Assembly: GCA_036397035.1 (NCBI GenBank)
Contig: DASWJS010000027.1
Span: 62,001 to 126,000, forward strand
DNA length: 64,000 nucleotides
DNA from: DASWJS01 sp036397035
GTDB lineage: Bacteria > Actinomycetota > AC-67
Direction: 5' to 3'
Shown here piece after piece: positions 43,143-52,817 of this stretch. Each line of letters begins with the position of its first letter. Position 1 is the stretch's first letter. The translations under genes and the position numbers were made by a program. The notes under the pieces are model-generated. The model saw only the letters and a list, made by a program, of their open reading frames with translations, was not told the DNA's origin and made no database searches.

Positions 43143-44450
43143 ATGCCTCCCTCGACGCCGCAAGGTTCCCTCCAGCGCGCTCCGGACCTGGTCGTGGAGG
43201 AGGGCGTGCCGCGCATGACCGCCGCACCCGAGGGACAGAACGACAAGGCCACGGTCCTGCTGGAGTTGGCGCGCGACGTGACCAGCACCCTGGAGTTGCA
43301 GGAAGTGCTCGACAAGACCTTCGTCGCGCTCCGGCGACTCATGGACTTCGGGGGCGGAGCCATCCAGTTGATCGAGGAAGGGTTCCTGGTCGCCGCCGCG
43401 ACGGACCCGCCCATGGCGCCGGAAGCCAAGAGCGTTCGCATCCCGGTCGGCTCCGGCGTATCGGGCGCCATCGCCGCGACGGGCGAACCCATCTACATCC
43501 CCGACATCTGGAGCGACCCTCGCGTCCACCCGGAGGGCAAGAAGAAAGGCGTCAGCACCGGCGTCACCAGCTACTTCGGCGTGCCGCTCATCCAGCACGG
43601 CGAGCCGGTGGGCGTCGTGCAGATCGACTCGCCGCGCAAGGACGCCTTTTCCTCCGAAGCGCGCGCGACGATGATCGCGTTCCTGCCCACGGTCGCGGCC
43701 GCGGTGCAGAACGCGATGGTGTTCGCGCGCGAGCGCGAGGCGCTCCTGCACCTCGAGGAGACGGCGCGCCTCAAGCGCGACTTCCTCGCCGTCGCCTCAC
43801 ACGAGCTGCGCACGCCCCTGACCTCGATCACGGGTCTGGCGAGCACGCTGATGGACCACGCCGACAAGCTCGACCGGGAGCTGATCGGCGACATCGGCGA
43901 GCGCATGTGGCGGTCGGGCCGGCGCTTGTGGCGCGTGATGGGGGACCTGCTCGACCTCTCCCGCATCGAGCGCGGCACGCTGAAGCTCGCGCTCCGCAAG
44001 GCGGACCTCGGCGAGATCGTTCGTGAGGTCGTTCGCGAGCAGGCCAACGACGACCACGAGTACGTGATCGAGTGCGACGAGTCGTTCCCGCCGGTGCCCA
44101 CCGACCCCGACCGGTTGCACCAGGTCCTCGGCAACCTGTTGAGCAACGCGCGCAAGTTCTCACCGCCGCAGAGCGCGATCGTGATTCGCGCGTTCAATGC
44201 CGACGGCGCCGTCTGCGCGCAGGTCGCCGACTCCGGCCCCGGAATCCCCGAAGCCCACCGGGAGAAGATCTTCGACCCGTTCGTTCAGGTCGACTCGTCG
44301 GAGACGCGCGCGGCCGAGGGAATGGGCGTCGGCCTGTTCCTGTGCCGCCAGCTCTGCCAGCGCCTCGGCTGCGAGATCTCGCTGGAGAGCACCGTGGGCG
44401 AAGGCACGTGCTTCACGGTGCGCATCCCGCTGGACGCAAAGCCCGCATAG
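43143..44450 (+). CDS. GAF-domain sensor histidine kinase
   Basis: 435 residues, soluble. A GAF domain (about 35-195; GSGVSGAIAATGEPIYIPDI), a HisKA domain with phospho-acceptor His220 in SHELRTPLTS, and an HATPase domain with N box HQVLGNLLSNARKFS, G1 DSGPGIP and GMGVGLFLCRQL. No response regulator gene is adjacent, so its partner is elsewhere. The ligand of the GAF domain is unknown. Confidence 0.9.
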   Translation: MPPSTPQGSLQRAPDLVVEEGVPRMTAAPEGQNDKATVLLELARDVTSTLELQEVLDKTFVALRRLMDFGGGAIQLIEEGFLVAAATDPPMAPEAKSVRIPVGSGVSGAIAATGEPIYIPDIWSDPRVHPEGKKKGVSTGVTSYFGVPLIQHGEPVGVVQIDSPRKDAFSSEARATMIAFLPTVAAAVQNAMVFAREREALLHLEETARLKRDFLAVASHELRTPLTSITGLASTLMDHADKLDRELIGDIGERMWRSGRRLWRVMGDLLDLSRIERGTLKLALRKADLGEIVREVVREQANDDHEYVIECDESFPPVPTDPDRLHQVLGNLLSNARKFSPPQSAIVIRAFNADGAVCAQVADSGPGIPEAHREKIFDPFVQVDSSETRAAEGMGVGLFLCRQLCQRLGCEISLESTVGEGTCFTVRIPLDAKPA

Positions 44451-44466
44451 GGGTCGATTGGCGGCA

Positions 44467-44495
44467 CCGGCGCCGGGACGCGCCCCCGGCGCCGG
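44467..44495. terminator. Bidirectional hairpin between convergent genes
   Basis: CCGGCGCCGGG (44467-44477) and CCCGGCGCCGG (44485-44495) form a perfect 11-bp stem with a 7-nt loop, between the kinase stop and the protease stop. Confidence 0.65.
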
Positions 44496-44498
44496 CGC

Positions 44499-46952
44499 TC
44501 ACTGCTCGACCTGGAGGTTTCCTCCCCCGAGGATCCCCTGCTTCTCGTAGCGGTAGGAGGAGTCCGCGGGGTTGGTCACGGTCATGTGGAAGGAGTCGGC
44601 GTCCTTGCCCGGCTCGCCGTTGTCGGCGAGCTCGATCACGACCCGGTAGCCGCCGACACCGTCAACCGACGCCGTCCCGGTCACGGTCGACTGGTTCTCG
44701 GTGCGCACGAACGACGTCACGCCGTCCATCGTCACGTGGGTGCCGTCGTGTCCGTTGAAGGACAGCTCGCCGGCCGGCCCCTCGGCCTCGTCGCGGTACT
44801 CGGCCCAGAAGCCGAACGTGTGCTTCCCCGAATCGGAGATCCACCCGCCGCCGGATGCGCGGCCGGGCGTCGACGCCGGCGGGTCGGGGTCGCCGCCGCC
44901 GTCCGGCAGGCCGAGCCAGGTGATTGCGACCGAGCCGGACGCCTGACCGGAGGTCGCCGTGGCGATCTGGTCGCCGGCCAGGTCGCTGGTCGCGACGGCG
45001 CGCGCGGTCCCGTTGAGGTGCGTCAGGGTTTCGGCGTGCCCGACCGACCCGACCCCGGCCGAGGACCAGGTCACCGGCGCGTTCGGGAGCGGACGCCCGG
45101 CGGCGTCGCGGACGGTGGCAACCAGCTCGTTGCCCTGTCCTGCGACGCTCGCCGGCGTCGCGGCAGTCACCGTGACGGTGGCGGCCGACAGCGGGGCGGG
45201 AGCGCTGCCGGAGGGATACGCGGCCGACCACACGCCGGTGACGTCCTGAACAACGGAGAAGGATCCTTTGACCACCGCTCGCCACGTTCCGGCGGCGGGC
45301 GCGGCCACGGTGATGCGCTCGTTGGGGATGCTCGTGCAGAAGGAGGAGTAGCCGTTGGGCTCGGCGTCGGGCGCGCACTGCAAGAACGTCGAGCGTGCGA
45401 GCGTGCCGTTCGGCCGGTAGAGGTCGATGTCGACGTCGTTGGCGGCGACGGACCAGTCGGCCATCACGTCGAGCGAGATCGCGCCCTCCGCGACGGTGAA
45501 GGTGGTCTCGAACGTGGTGACCGGGACGACGGCGGCCGGTCCGATCTGGCCCGCGAAGGTCTTGGTCGCGTAGTCGACGCCGTCGTCGTAGGCCTCCATG
45601 CCGGTACCCGCGGCGGCCGCCTGGACGGCGGCTTCGGCGTCCAGGTAGCCCGCGCCCATCGTGTAGGCCTGGTAGTTGGGAAGGCCGCCCTTGCCGCGCG
45701 CCGGGTCCTGCGTCACGGCGGTGTTCTGGATGATGTTCATGACCTGCTCGGCCGTGAGCCAGGTCCCGCGCGCGTCGTGTGCGGCCTGTTGCATCAGCGC
45801 GATGGTGCCGGACACGTGCGGGGCCGCCATGGAGGTGCCGCTCGCGGTCGCGTACCACGCGTTGTCCGGCGGCATGATCATGTCGGGGTTCGGCGCGAGC
45901 GCGTCGGCGCCCCAAGTGTAGAAGCCGGTCGTCGCGCGCACCGAGGCGATGTTGTAGCCGGGCGCGGTCACCGTCGGGCGCCAGAGGTCGCTGCCGGGCA
46001 CGCCGCGGCTCGAGAAGAAGGCGACGTTGCCGTCCTTCGCTCCGCCGGCGGCGGAGACCGCGCGCGGGTGGGCGGAGAACATGTTGAGCGAGTCGGTCGA
46101 CGGGCCGTCGTTGCCCGAGCCGAACACGACCGAGATCCCCGCGTCCCACGCGGCGTCAGTCGCGAGGTTGACGGGGTGCTCGGGGTCGTAGGGCGTGCCC
46201 TTGCCCGGGCCCCAGGAGTTGTTGATGACGCGAATGTTGTACTGGTCCTGGCGCTCGATGGCCCAGTCGTAGGCGGCAAGCACGTTCACGGCTTCGACGA
46301 CGTCCCCGACCCCGAGCCCCACGATGTCCGCTCCGGGAGCCACGCCCCGGTACTTGAACGGCTCGGTGCTCTTCAGCCCGAAGCCGCCGATGATCCCGGC
46401 CACGTGCGAGCCGTGCCCCGACCCGGTGTCGGTCGTGATCAGGTCCTCGATCGCGACGACGGGATCGGCCACGTCTTGGCGGCCGAGGAACTTGACGTTC
46501 TGCACCGTCTTGGTGTCGGTCCCCTCGCACACTTCGGGAGCGCCGCACAGGTCGGGGTGCAGCCCGTCGACGCCGGCGTCGATGACGGCGACGCCGACGC
46601 CCGCACCGTCGACTCCCAGGTCCCACACCGCGTCCGCGCCGATCGTGCGGGTCGACTGGCGGAGCAGCAAGTCGTAGGTCTCGTTCTCGTACACGCCGCG
46701 AACGCCCGGCAGGTTCCCGAGAAGGGCCTTGTGAGCCGGGGCCGCGACGACGACCGCTGCGGCGAGGTGCTCGAACCCGTGGACGCTGGTCGCGACGCCG
46801 GCCAGCACCTCGAGGTCCTCGGCGGTCGGCGGCGCGTCGAGCGTGACGATGTAGGTGCCGGTGACTTGCGTCGCCTGAGCGGCGGGCGCCCCCAAGAACG
46901 CGAAGAAGACGACCGCGCAGACGATCGTCCCGATCAGCCGACCTTGCCTCAA
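44499..46952 (-). CDS. Secreted subtilisin-like serine protease with C-terminal Ig-like and post-COAP-type domains
   Basis: 817 residues from a TTG with GGAGA upstream. Signal peptide to about QA (26), an inhibitor-type prodomain (GTYIVTLDAPPTAEDLEV), and the S8 domain with Asp125 (AVIDAGVDG), His180 (GHGSHVAG), oxyanion Asn281 and Ser374 (SGTSMAAPHV). Then a prepeptidase-like beta domain, a bacterial Ig-like domain (TVTAATPASVAGQGNELVA) and a terminal domain GGGWISDSGKHTFGFWAEY of the post-COAP-1 type. Catalytically complete and exported. Target unknown. Confidence 0.92.
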   Translation of the reverse strand: MRQGRLIGTIVCAVVFFAFLGAPAAQATQVTGTYIVTLDAPPTAEDLEVLAGVATSVHGFEHLAAAVVVAAPAHKALLGNLPGVRGVYENETYDLLLRQSTRTIGADAVWDLGVDGAGVGVAVIDAGVDGLHPDLCGAPEVCEGTDTKTVQNVKFLGRQDVADPVVAIEDLITTDTGSGHGSHVAGIIGGFGLKSTEPFKYRGVAPGADIVGLGVGDVVEAVNVLAAYDWAIERQDQYNIRVINNSWGPGKGTPYDPEHPVNLATDAAWDAGISVVFGSGNDGPSTDSLNMFSAHPRAVSAAGGAKDGNVAFFSSRGVPGSDLWRPTVTAPGYNIASVRATTGFYTWGADALAPNPDMIMPPDNAWYATASGTSMAAPHVSGTIALMQQAAHDARGTWLTAEQVMNIIQNTAVTQDPARGKGGLPNYQAYTMGAGYLDAEAAVQAAAAGTGMEAYDDGVDYATKTFAGQIGPAAVVPVTTFETTFTVAEGAISLDVMADWSVAANDVDIDLYRPNGTLARSTFLQCAPDAEPNGYSSFCTSIPNERITVAAPAAGTWRAVVKGSFSVVQDVTGVWSAAYPSGSAPAPLSAATVTVTAATPASVAGQGNELVATVRDAAGRPLPNAPVTWSSAGVGSVGHAETLTHLNGTARAVATSDLAGDQIATATSGQASGSVAITWLGLPDGGGDPDPPASTPGRASGGGWISDSGKHTFGFWAEYRDEAEGPAGELSFNGHDGTHVTMDGVTSFVRTENQSTVTGTASVDGVGGYRVVIELADNGEPGKDADSFHMTVTNPADSSYRYEKQGILGGGNLQVEQ

Positions 46953-47260
46953 CGCTCTCCGACCCCCTCGGCCGGCGCCCCCCTCGATGCGTTAGAAGCC
47001 TCGGCAAGCTCGCCACCGAAAGTAAGCCCCGCGAGCGCATATGACCCGCGAATGACCAGGTCGAGCCAGCGGCCGGGCCCGGAGTAACGGGAGTGGCGCT
47101 GGCCACTGCGAGTGATGGAAGTCGGGAACAACGGCCGTGTCCGGCATGCGCCTCGCCGGCGGGAGCGGCGCCGGATGCGATCGGGCGAATCGGGCAGGAA
47201 TCCGCCCGGTCGGTCGCGAATCTGATCTCACCTGCATTGACGCTTCCGGGGAGGTTCATC
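46953..47260. other. Divergent intergenic region
   Basis: 308 bp between the divergent starts of the protease and the ceramidase-like gene. It must hold both promoters, but I see no well-spaced -35/-10 pair; GGGGAGG lies before the GTG at 47261 and GGAGA before the TTG at 46952. The open frames crossing it look like composition artefacts. Confidence 0.6.
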
Positions 47261-48847
47261 GTGAGGAAACACCTTCGTGTCGCGCTCGCCGGCTTGTTCA
47301 CCGGCGCCGTCTTCGTCGGCTCGGTCTGGGCCGGAGCCGGCCTGACGCCGCTGACCGGATCCGGCGACGAGGTCACCCGTGTGGACGTGCCGCGCGCGGG
47401 CCTGGCCGAGCCGGGCGTCGCCGCGCCCGCCTCGCTCGCCACCGGGGAGCTGCTCGCCGGCGCCTCGGCGATCTCGCTGAAACCGCGGCCCGAAGACTTC
47501 GGCGGCACCTGGGTGCAGGATCGCGACGAGTGCCTCCCGGTCTCGGCCGAGGGCGTGGACCCGATGGCGGGGCTTGCGCACGTGGCCGACTGGCACACCC
47601 CCTGGATCGAGAACAACAACTGCATCTACATGGGCGGTTACGGCATCGGCCCGTCGAACCCCGTCGTCGAGTGGGACGACGAGTACGACCTGTGGGTCCG
47701 CTCGACGGCGCTCACCGACGCCGAGGGCGACACGCTCGTCCTCACGCTGCTGGACGCCGAGGGCTACTTCGCCGACTACAACAACCTGTGCGGTCCGGTC
47801 GAGCCGCGCTGCGGCTCGCAAGAGATCGCCGACGACCTCGCGACGGAGCTGAGCCTCGACCCCGACGGGATCATCGTCGCCTCGACGCACAGCCACACCT
47901 CGCTCGACCTGATCGGCGGCTGGGGCGGCGTACCGGCGTGGTACATGGACCAGGTCGCGACGTCGATCAAGGACTCGATCCGCGAGGCGCTCGACAACCA
48001 GGTGCCGGCGACGCTGGAAGGCGGCGAGACGCTGGCGCGGCCGTACAACGGCGAGCGCCGCGGCGGGTACCGATCCGCCGAGGACCCGACCATCAACTGG
48101 ATCCGCGCAGTGGACGGCAACGGCGAGGCCGTCGCCACGGTCGCCGCCTACGCGGCTCACCCGGTTTCCTACGACGAAGGGCTCGGCATCGGCCACGGCG
48201 ACTTCCCGCCGGTGTTCGCGGCGAACGTCGAGGCCGAGTTCGGCGGCGTGGCGTCGGTCTTCCAGGCCGGGCTTGGGAACATGTCGCCGCGTGGCGGCTG
48301 GCAAGGCGGCGGCGAAGGCCTCGCCGCGCTGATCCCGCCTCTCGGCGCGGGAACCACGGTGTCCGACCCGAACATCCGCGTCGAGCGCGCGTTCTGGGAC
48401 CAGCCGGTCACCAACGGCCCGCTCGGCACGCTCGGCGCCGGCGGCTTCTTCGACCGGCCCTTCAGCGGTCCCGCGACCGTGGACGCGGGCCGCCAGCAGG
48501 TCAACCGCTGCCGCTCGGCCTCCGCGGTGAGCGCGCACGTGTCGGTGACGGCCGCCAAGATCGGCTCGGTCGTCGTCACGGCCGCGCCGGGCGAGACGTT
48601 CGCCAACTTCTCCAACACCATCGAGGAGCGCTCGCCGATTACCGCGCTCGCCTTCGGCCAGGCGAACGACGCGCTGGGCTACATGCCGCAGTCGGTGGAG
48701 TCGCACCACCTGTCGCGCCAGGGCGGCGGGTTCGTCGACGACGACTACTTCTTCGACTACGAGGACGCGTATTCGATCGACGCCTGCTTCGGCGACATGG
48801 CGCTGGAGACGACGATCAGCCTGCTCGACGGATTGCCGGCTTCCTAA
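47261..48847 (+). CDS. Secreted neutral ceramidase-like protein
   Basis: 528 residues from GTG. Signal peptide (LRVALAGLFTGAVFVGSVWAG), then a domain whose texts DGIIVASTHSHTSLD and FQAGLGNMSPRGG recall the metal-site loops of neutral/alkaline non-lysosomal ceramidases (SHTHSGPGG and GDVSPN in known enzymes) but with clear differences. AAHPVSYDEG is another family-like block. The known reaction is amide hydrolysis of ceramide; here the substrate is uncertain. Divergent from the secreted protease. Confidence 0.72.
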   Translation: MRKHLRVALAGLFTGAVFVGSVWAGAGLTPLTGSGDEVTRVDVPRAGLAEPGVAAPASLATGELLAGASAISLKPRPEDFGGTWVQDRDECLPVSAEGVDPMAGLAHVADWHTPWIENNNCIYMGGYGIGPSNPVVEWDDEYDLWVRSTALTDAEGDTLVLTLLDAEGYFADYNNLCGPVEPRCGSQEIADDLATELSLDPDGIIVASTHSHTSLDLIGGWGGVPAWYMDQVATSIKDSIREALDNQVPATLEGGETLARPYNGERRGGYRSAEDPTINWIRAVDGNGEAVATVAAYAAHPVSYDEGLGIGHGDFPPVFAANVEAEFGGVASVFQAGLGNMSPRGGWQGGGEGLAALIPPLGAGTTVSDPNIRVERAFWDQPVTNGPLGTLGAGGFFDRPFSGPATVDAGRQQVNRCRSASAVSAHVSVTAAKIGSVVVTAAPGETFANFSNTIEERSPITALAFGQANDALGYMPQSVESHHLSRQGGGFVDDDYFFDYEDAYSIDACFGDMALETTISLLDGLPAS

Positions 48848-48858
48848 GCTCGTTTTCA

Positions 48859-48907
48859 GGACGCTCTTGGGTTCCTCTCAGGAACCGTCCGTAGCGTGCG
48901 AGCGTCC
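48859..48907. terminator. Nested hairpin between convergent genes
   Basis: GGACGCTC (48859-48866) pairs with GAGCGTCC (48900-48907), enclosing a second hairpin GGTTCC-TCTCA-GGAACC (48870-48886). It sits between the ceramidase-like stop and the helicase stop. Confidence 0.55.
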
Positions 48908-48909
48908 CC

Positions 48910-50157
48910 TCAGCGGCGGCGGCGGCGTCCCATGATGCCGCCGCCTCTGCGTCCACCGGTGTAGACCATGCGCGGCGGGTGCACTTTCATCCCGCCGGCC
49001 TCGAACTCGATGTGCAGCTTCAGGCGCGCCGCCATGCGGCTCACGTCGCCGCGCTGCTCGGGAAGGACCAGGGTTAGTCCGGTGCCGCCCCGCCCCGCGC
49101 GCGCGGTGCGGCCCACGCGGTGCACGTAGGCCTTGTCGTCGTCGGGCGGGTCGAAGTTCACGACGTGGGTGATGTCGTCGAGGTCGAGCCCGCGCGCGGC
49201 GACGTCGGTGGCGACGAGCACGTTCATCTTCCCCGAGTCGAACCGCGCCAGCGCACGCTCGCGCGCCGGCTGCGACATGTCCCCGTGCAGGGCCTGCGCC
49301 TGAAACCCTCGCTTGACGAGCGTCGCCGCCAGCTCGTCCACGCCGCGCTTCGTCCGGCAGAAGATCAGGGTCAGGCCGCGCTCGGCCGCAAGCTCGCGAA
49401 CGAGCAGGTCGACCCGGTTCTCGCGCGTCACCGGCAGGAAGCGGTGGTTGGCGTCGCTGACGACCGGCCGGTCGTCGACGATCTCGTGTCGCACGGGATC
49501 GTTCGTGTACGCGCGCGCGATCCGCCCCACTTCGCCGTCGAGCGTCGCCGAGAACAGCATCGTCTGGCGATCTTCGGCCGGCAGCAGTTGCATGATCTTG
49601 TTCACGTCGGGCAGGAAGCCCATGTCGAGCATCCGGTCGGCCTCGTCCAGCACGGCGATCCGGATGCGGTCGAGCGTGAGCAGTCGCCGGTTCACCAGGT
49701 CCAGCAGCCGTCCCGGCGTCGCGACGACGATCTCGGCGTGCTTGGCCCGCTTGCCCTGATCGCTGATGCTCACGCCGCCGTAGACGGTCGCGACCCGCAG
49801 CTTCCCCACGTCGGCGATGCCGCGGAACTCGTCGGCCACCTGCGTGGCCAGCTCGCGGGTCGGGACCAGGATCAGGCCCGCCGGGGGCTTGTCTTCCCGC
49901 GCGAGCCGCTCGACCATCGGCACGGCGAAGGCGAGGGTCTTGCCCGAGCCGGTGCGCGACTTGGCCAGGACGTCGCGTCCGGCGAGCGCGTCGGCCAGCA
50001 CGAGGGCCTGGATGGGGAAGGTCGCGTCGATGTTGCGCAGCGCGAGCGCCTCGACGACGCCGTCGGAGACGCCGAACTCGCCGAAGACGGGGTCTCGCGC
50101 GGAGACCTCGACGACCGTCTCGACAGGCAGGCCGGAAGGGCTCGATGACGATGCCAC
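48910..50157 (-). CDS. DEAD-box ATP-dependent RNA helicase (RhlE-like)
   Basis: 415 residues from the GTG at 50157. Motifs in order: Q motif region (FPIQALVLADALAGRD), Walker A SRTGSGKT, Ib PTRELA, II LDEADRMLD, III FSATLD, IV LIFCRTKRG, V VATDVAARGLD, VI HRVGRTARAG. A short Gly/Arg-rich tail ends GRRRRR. It unwinds RNA in ribosome assembly or mRNA turnover. TAGGCT eight bases before the chosen GTG suggests a leaderless mRNA; a GTG six bases further upstream is the alternative. Confidence 0.93.
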   Translation of the reverse strand: MASSSSPSGLPVETVVEVSARDPVFGEFGVSDGVVEALALRNIDATFPIQALVLADALAGRDVLAKSRTGSGKTLAFAVPMVERLAREDKPPAGLILVPTRELATQVADEFRGIADVGKLRVATVYGGVSISDQGKRAKHAEIVVATPGRLLDLVNRRLLTLDRIRIAVLDEADRMLDMGFLPDVNKIMQLLPAEDRQTMLFSATLDGEVGRIARAYTNDPVRHEIVDDRPVVSDANHRFLPVTRENRVDLLVRELAAERGLTLIFCRTKRGVDELAATLVKRGFQAQALHGDMSQPARERALARFDSGKMNVLVATDVAARGLDLDDITHVVNFDPPDDDKAYVHRVGRTARAGRGGTGLTLVLPEQRGDVSRMAARLKLHIEFEAGGMKVHPPRMVYTGGRRGGGIMGRRRRR

Positions 50158-50165
50158 GGCCACCC

Positions 50166-50171
50166 AGCCTA
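50166..50171 (-). promoter_or_regulatory. Helicase gene -10 element (leaderless)
   Basis: TAGGCT on the minus strand, eight bases before the GTG at 50157. Confidence 0.45.
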
Positions 50172-50314
50172 CCCGGTGCGGAAGGGATCGCCGTGCCGGG
50201 CTGGTGGGACTGGAGGGGAGCGATTTAACGAACGGGAAACCTTGGCCTTGACGAACGGAGGTACGGTCCCGGCAGGAGGATCGCGCCGATTTCTCCCCGC
50301 GGCGGCCGCGCACA

Positions 50315-50320
50315 TAGGCT
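50315..50320 (+). promoter_or_regulatory. glnA promoter -10
   Basis: TAGGCT lies 38 bases before the glnA GTG, so this transcript, unlike many others here, should have a leader of about 30 nt containing GGGGAGG. Confidence 0.4.
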
Positions 50321-50358
50321 ACCGGCGTCCGTGGGGACCATCGAAGGGGAGGACTGTC

Positions 50359-51774
<1,416 letters not shown>

Positions 51775-51790
51775 GTCGTCCCGATCGCCG

Positions 51791-51816
51791 AAGAGCCGCC
51801 CGCACGGGCGGCTCTT
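51791..51816 (+). terminator. glnA terminator
   Basis: AAGAGCCGCCC and GGGCGGCTCTT form a perfect 11-bp stem with loop GCAC, 17 bp after the glnA stop; it may also serve the convergent DM13 gene. Confidence 0.75.
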
Positions 51817-51840
51817 CACGTTCGCCCGGCGGCCGCGGCC

Positions 51841-52401
51841 TTAGGTGAAGTCGAGCGGGGCCGCGGCGAAGGCGACGGTGAAGCGGCGGCACCAGATGAC
51901 GACGCTTCGATAGCGGTCGAGGTCGGCGCTCGCCGGCAGGTCGTAGTTCTGGTTGCCGACGTTGCCCTTGATCGCGCCGAGGTCGAGGAAGTCGTCGGTG
52001 AACCGATCGTCGTCGTCGACCGCCGCCGGCGCAGAGGAGAGGTACACCACCACGTCGGGCCCGTTCGACGTCTCGAAGTCCTCGAAGCGCAGCACGCGGC
52101 GTCCGTCTGCCAGCTCGATCACCTTCGCGCTTCCGCGGACGGCATGGTCGTAGGGAATGAACTCGCCCTCGGCGAGGACCCGGCTTTGCGGCTTCGGATT
52201 CCGCGGCTCGCCGGACGCGGACGGGTCTGCCGACTCCTCGGCCGCGACGGGGTCGGCCTCGTCGACGACCGTGTCCAGGAACAGCTTCTGCGGCTGGAAC
52301 CAGACCAGGACGAACACGGCCAGCCCGATCCCCAGGACGAGCAGCGCCGCCACCGCCTTCTTATGGCGAGCGATGAGCCCGGTCACTCTGCTCGGCGCCA
52401 T
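51841..52401 (-). CDS. Membrane-anchored DM13-domain protein
   Basis: 186 residues; GGAGG precedes the ATG. One N-terminal membrane helix (ALLVLGIGLAVFVLVWF), an acidic linker, then a DM13 domain: HAVRGSAKVIELADGRRVLRFE style text, FETSNGPDVVVYLSSA, LGAIKGNVGNQNYDLP and RSVVIWCRRFTVAFAAAPL with the near-invariant cysteine. DM13 domains are proposed to take part in electron transfer or redox reactions at the cell surface. No redox partner is adjacent. Confidence 0.85.
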   Translation of the reverse strand: MAPSRVTGLIARHKKAVAALLVLGIGLAVFVLVWFQPQKLFLDTVVDEADPVAAEESADPSASGEPRNPKPQSRVLAEGEFIPYDHAVRGSAKVIELADGRRVLRFEDFETSNGPDVVVYLSSAPAAVDDDDRFTDDFLDLGAIKGNVGNQNYDLPASADLDRYRSVVIWCRRFTVAFAAAPLDFT

Positions 52402-52466
52402 TCAATCCTCCACGGTCTTCCTCGGGGAGCATACGCGCGCGGTAAGGCGCCCACCGTTCCCCACCT

Positions 52467-52736
52467 TCACGACGGCACGTCGGTGTGCTGAGACTCCAGG
52501 AGGGCTCGGACGTGGCTCGCCGGGTAGCGGCGGTGCCCGCCGGGAGTCACGATCGATTCGAGCTTGCCCGCGCGCGCCCACTCGCTCACGGTCCGCCTGC
52601 TCACCTGAAACAGCGCGGCGACCTGCCCGGTGCGCAGAAGGGTTTCGCCGAGCCACGCGGGACGGACCCCGTGCCCGCCGGCATAGAGCCGTTCGACGAG
52701 GGCGCGGCGGCGCGTGGGGATTCGGGACTCGACCAT
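52467..52736 (-). CDS. BldC-like MerR-type DNA-binding protein
   Basis: 89 residues. LLRTGQVAALFQVSRRTVSEWARAGKLESI then TPGGHRRYPASHVRALL is the winged helix-turn-helix of the BldC family (LGGHRRY is its hallmark), with an extra N-terminal stretch of about 30 basic residues. BldC regulates development in streptomycetes; here the targets are unknown. It lies between the DM13 gene and glnE. Confidence 0.85.
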   Translation of the reverse strand: MVESRIPTRRRALVERLYAGGHGVRPAWLGETLLRTGQVAALFQVSRRTVSEWARAGKLESIVTPGGHRRYPASHVRALLESQHTDVPS

Positions 52737-52817
52737 GAGGCGTCACGGTAGCGCCGCCGCGCCCGGAGTCCAGCACGACGAAAGCCGCAACCGCCGCCGG
52801 CCCAGCCGGGGCCCGAG

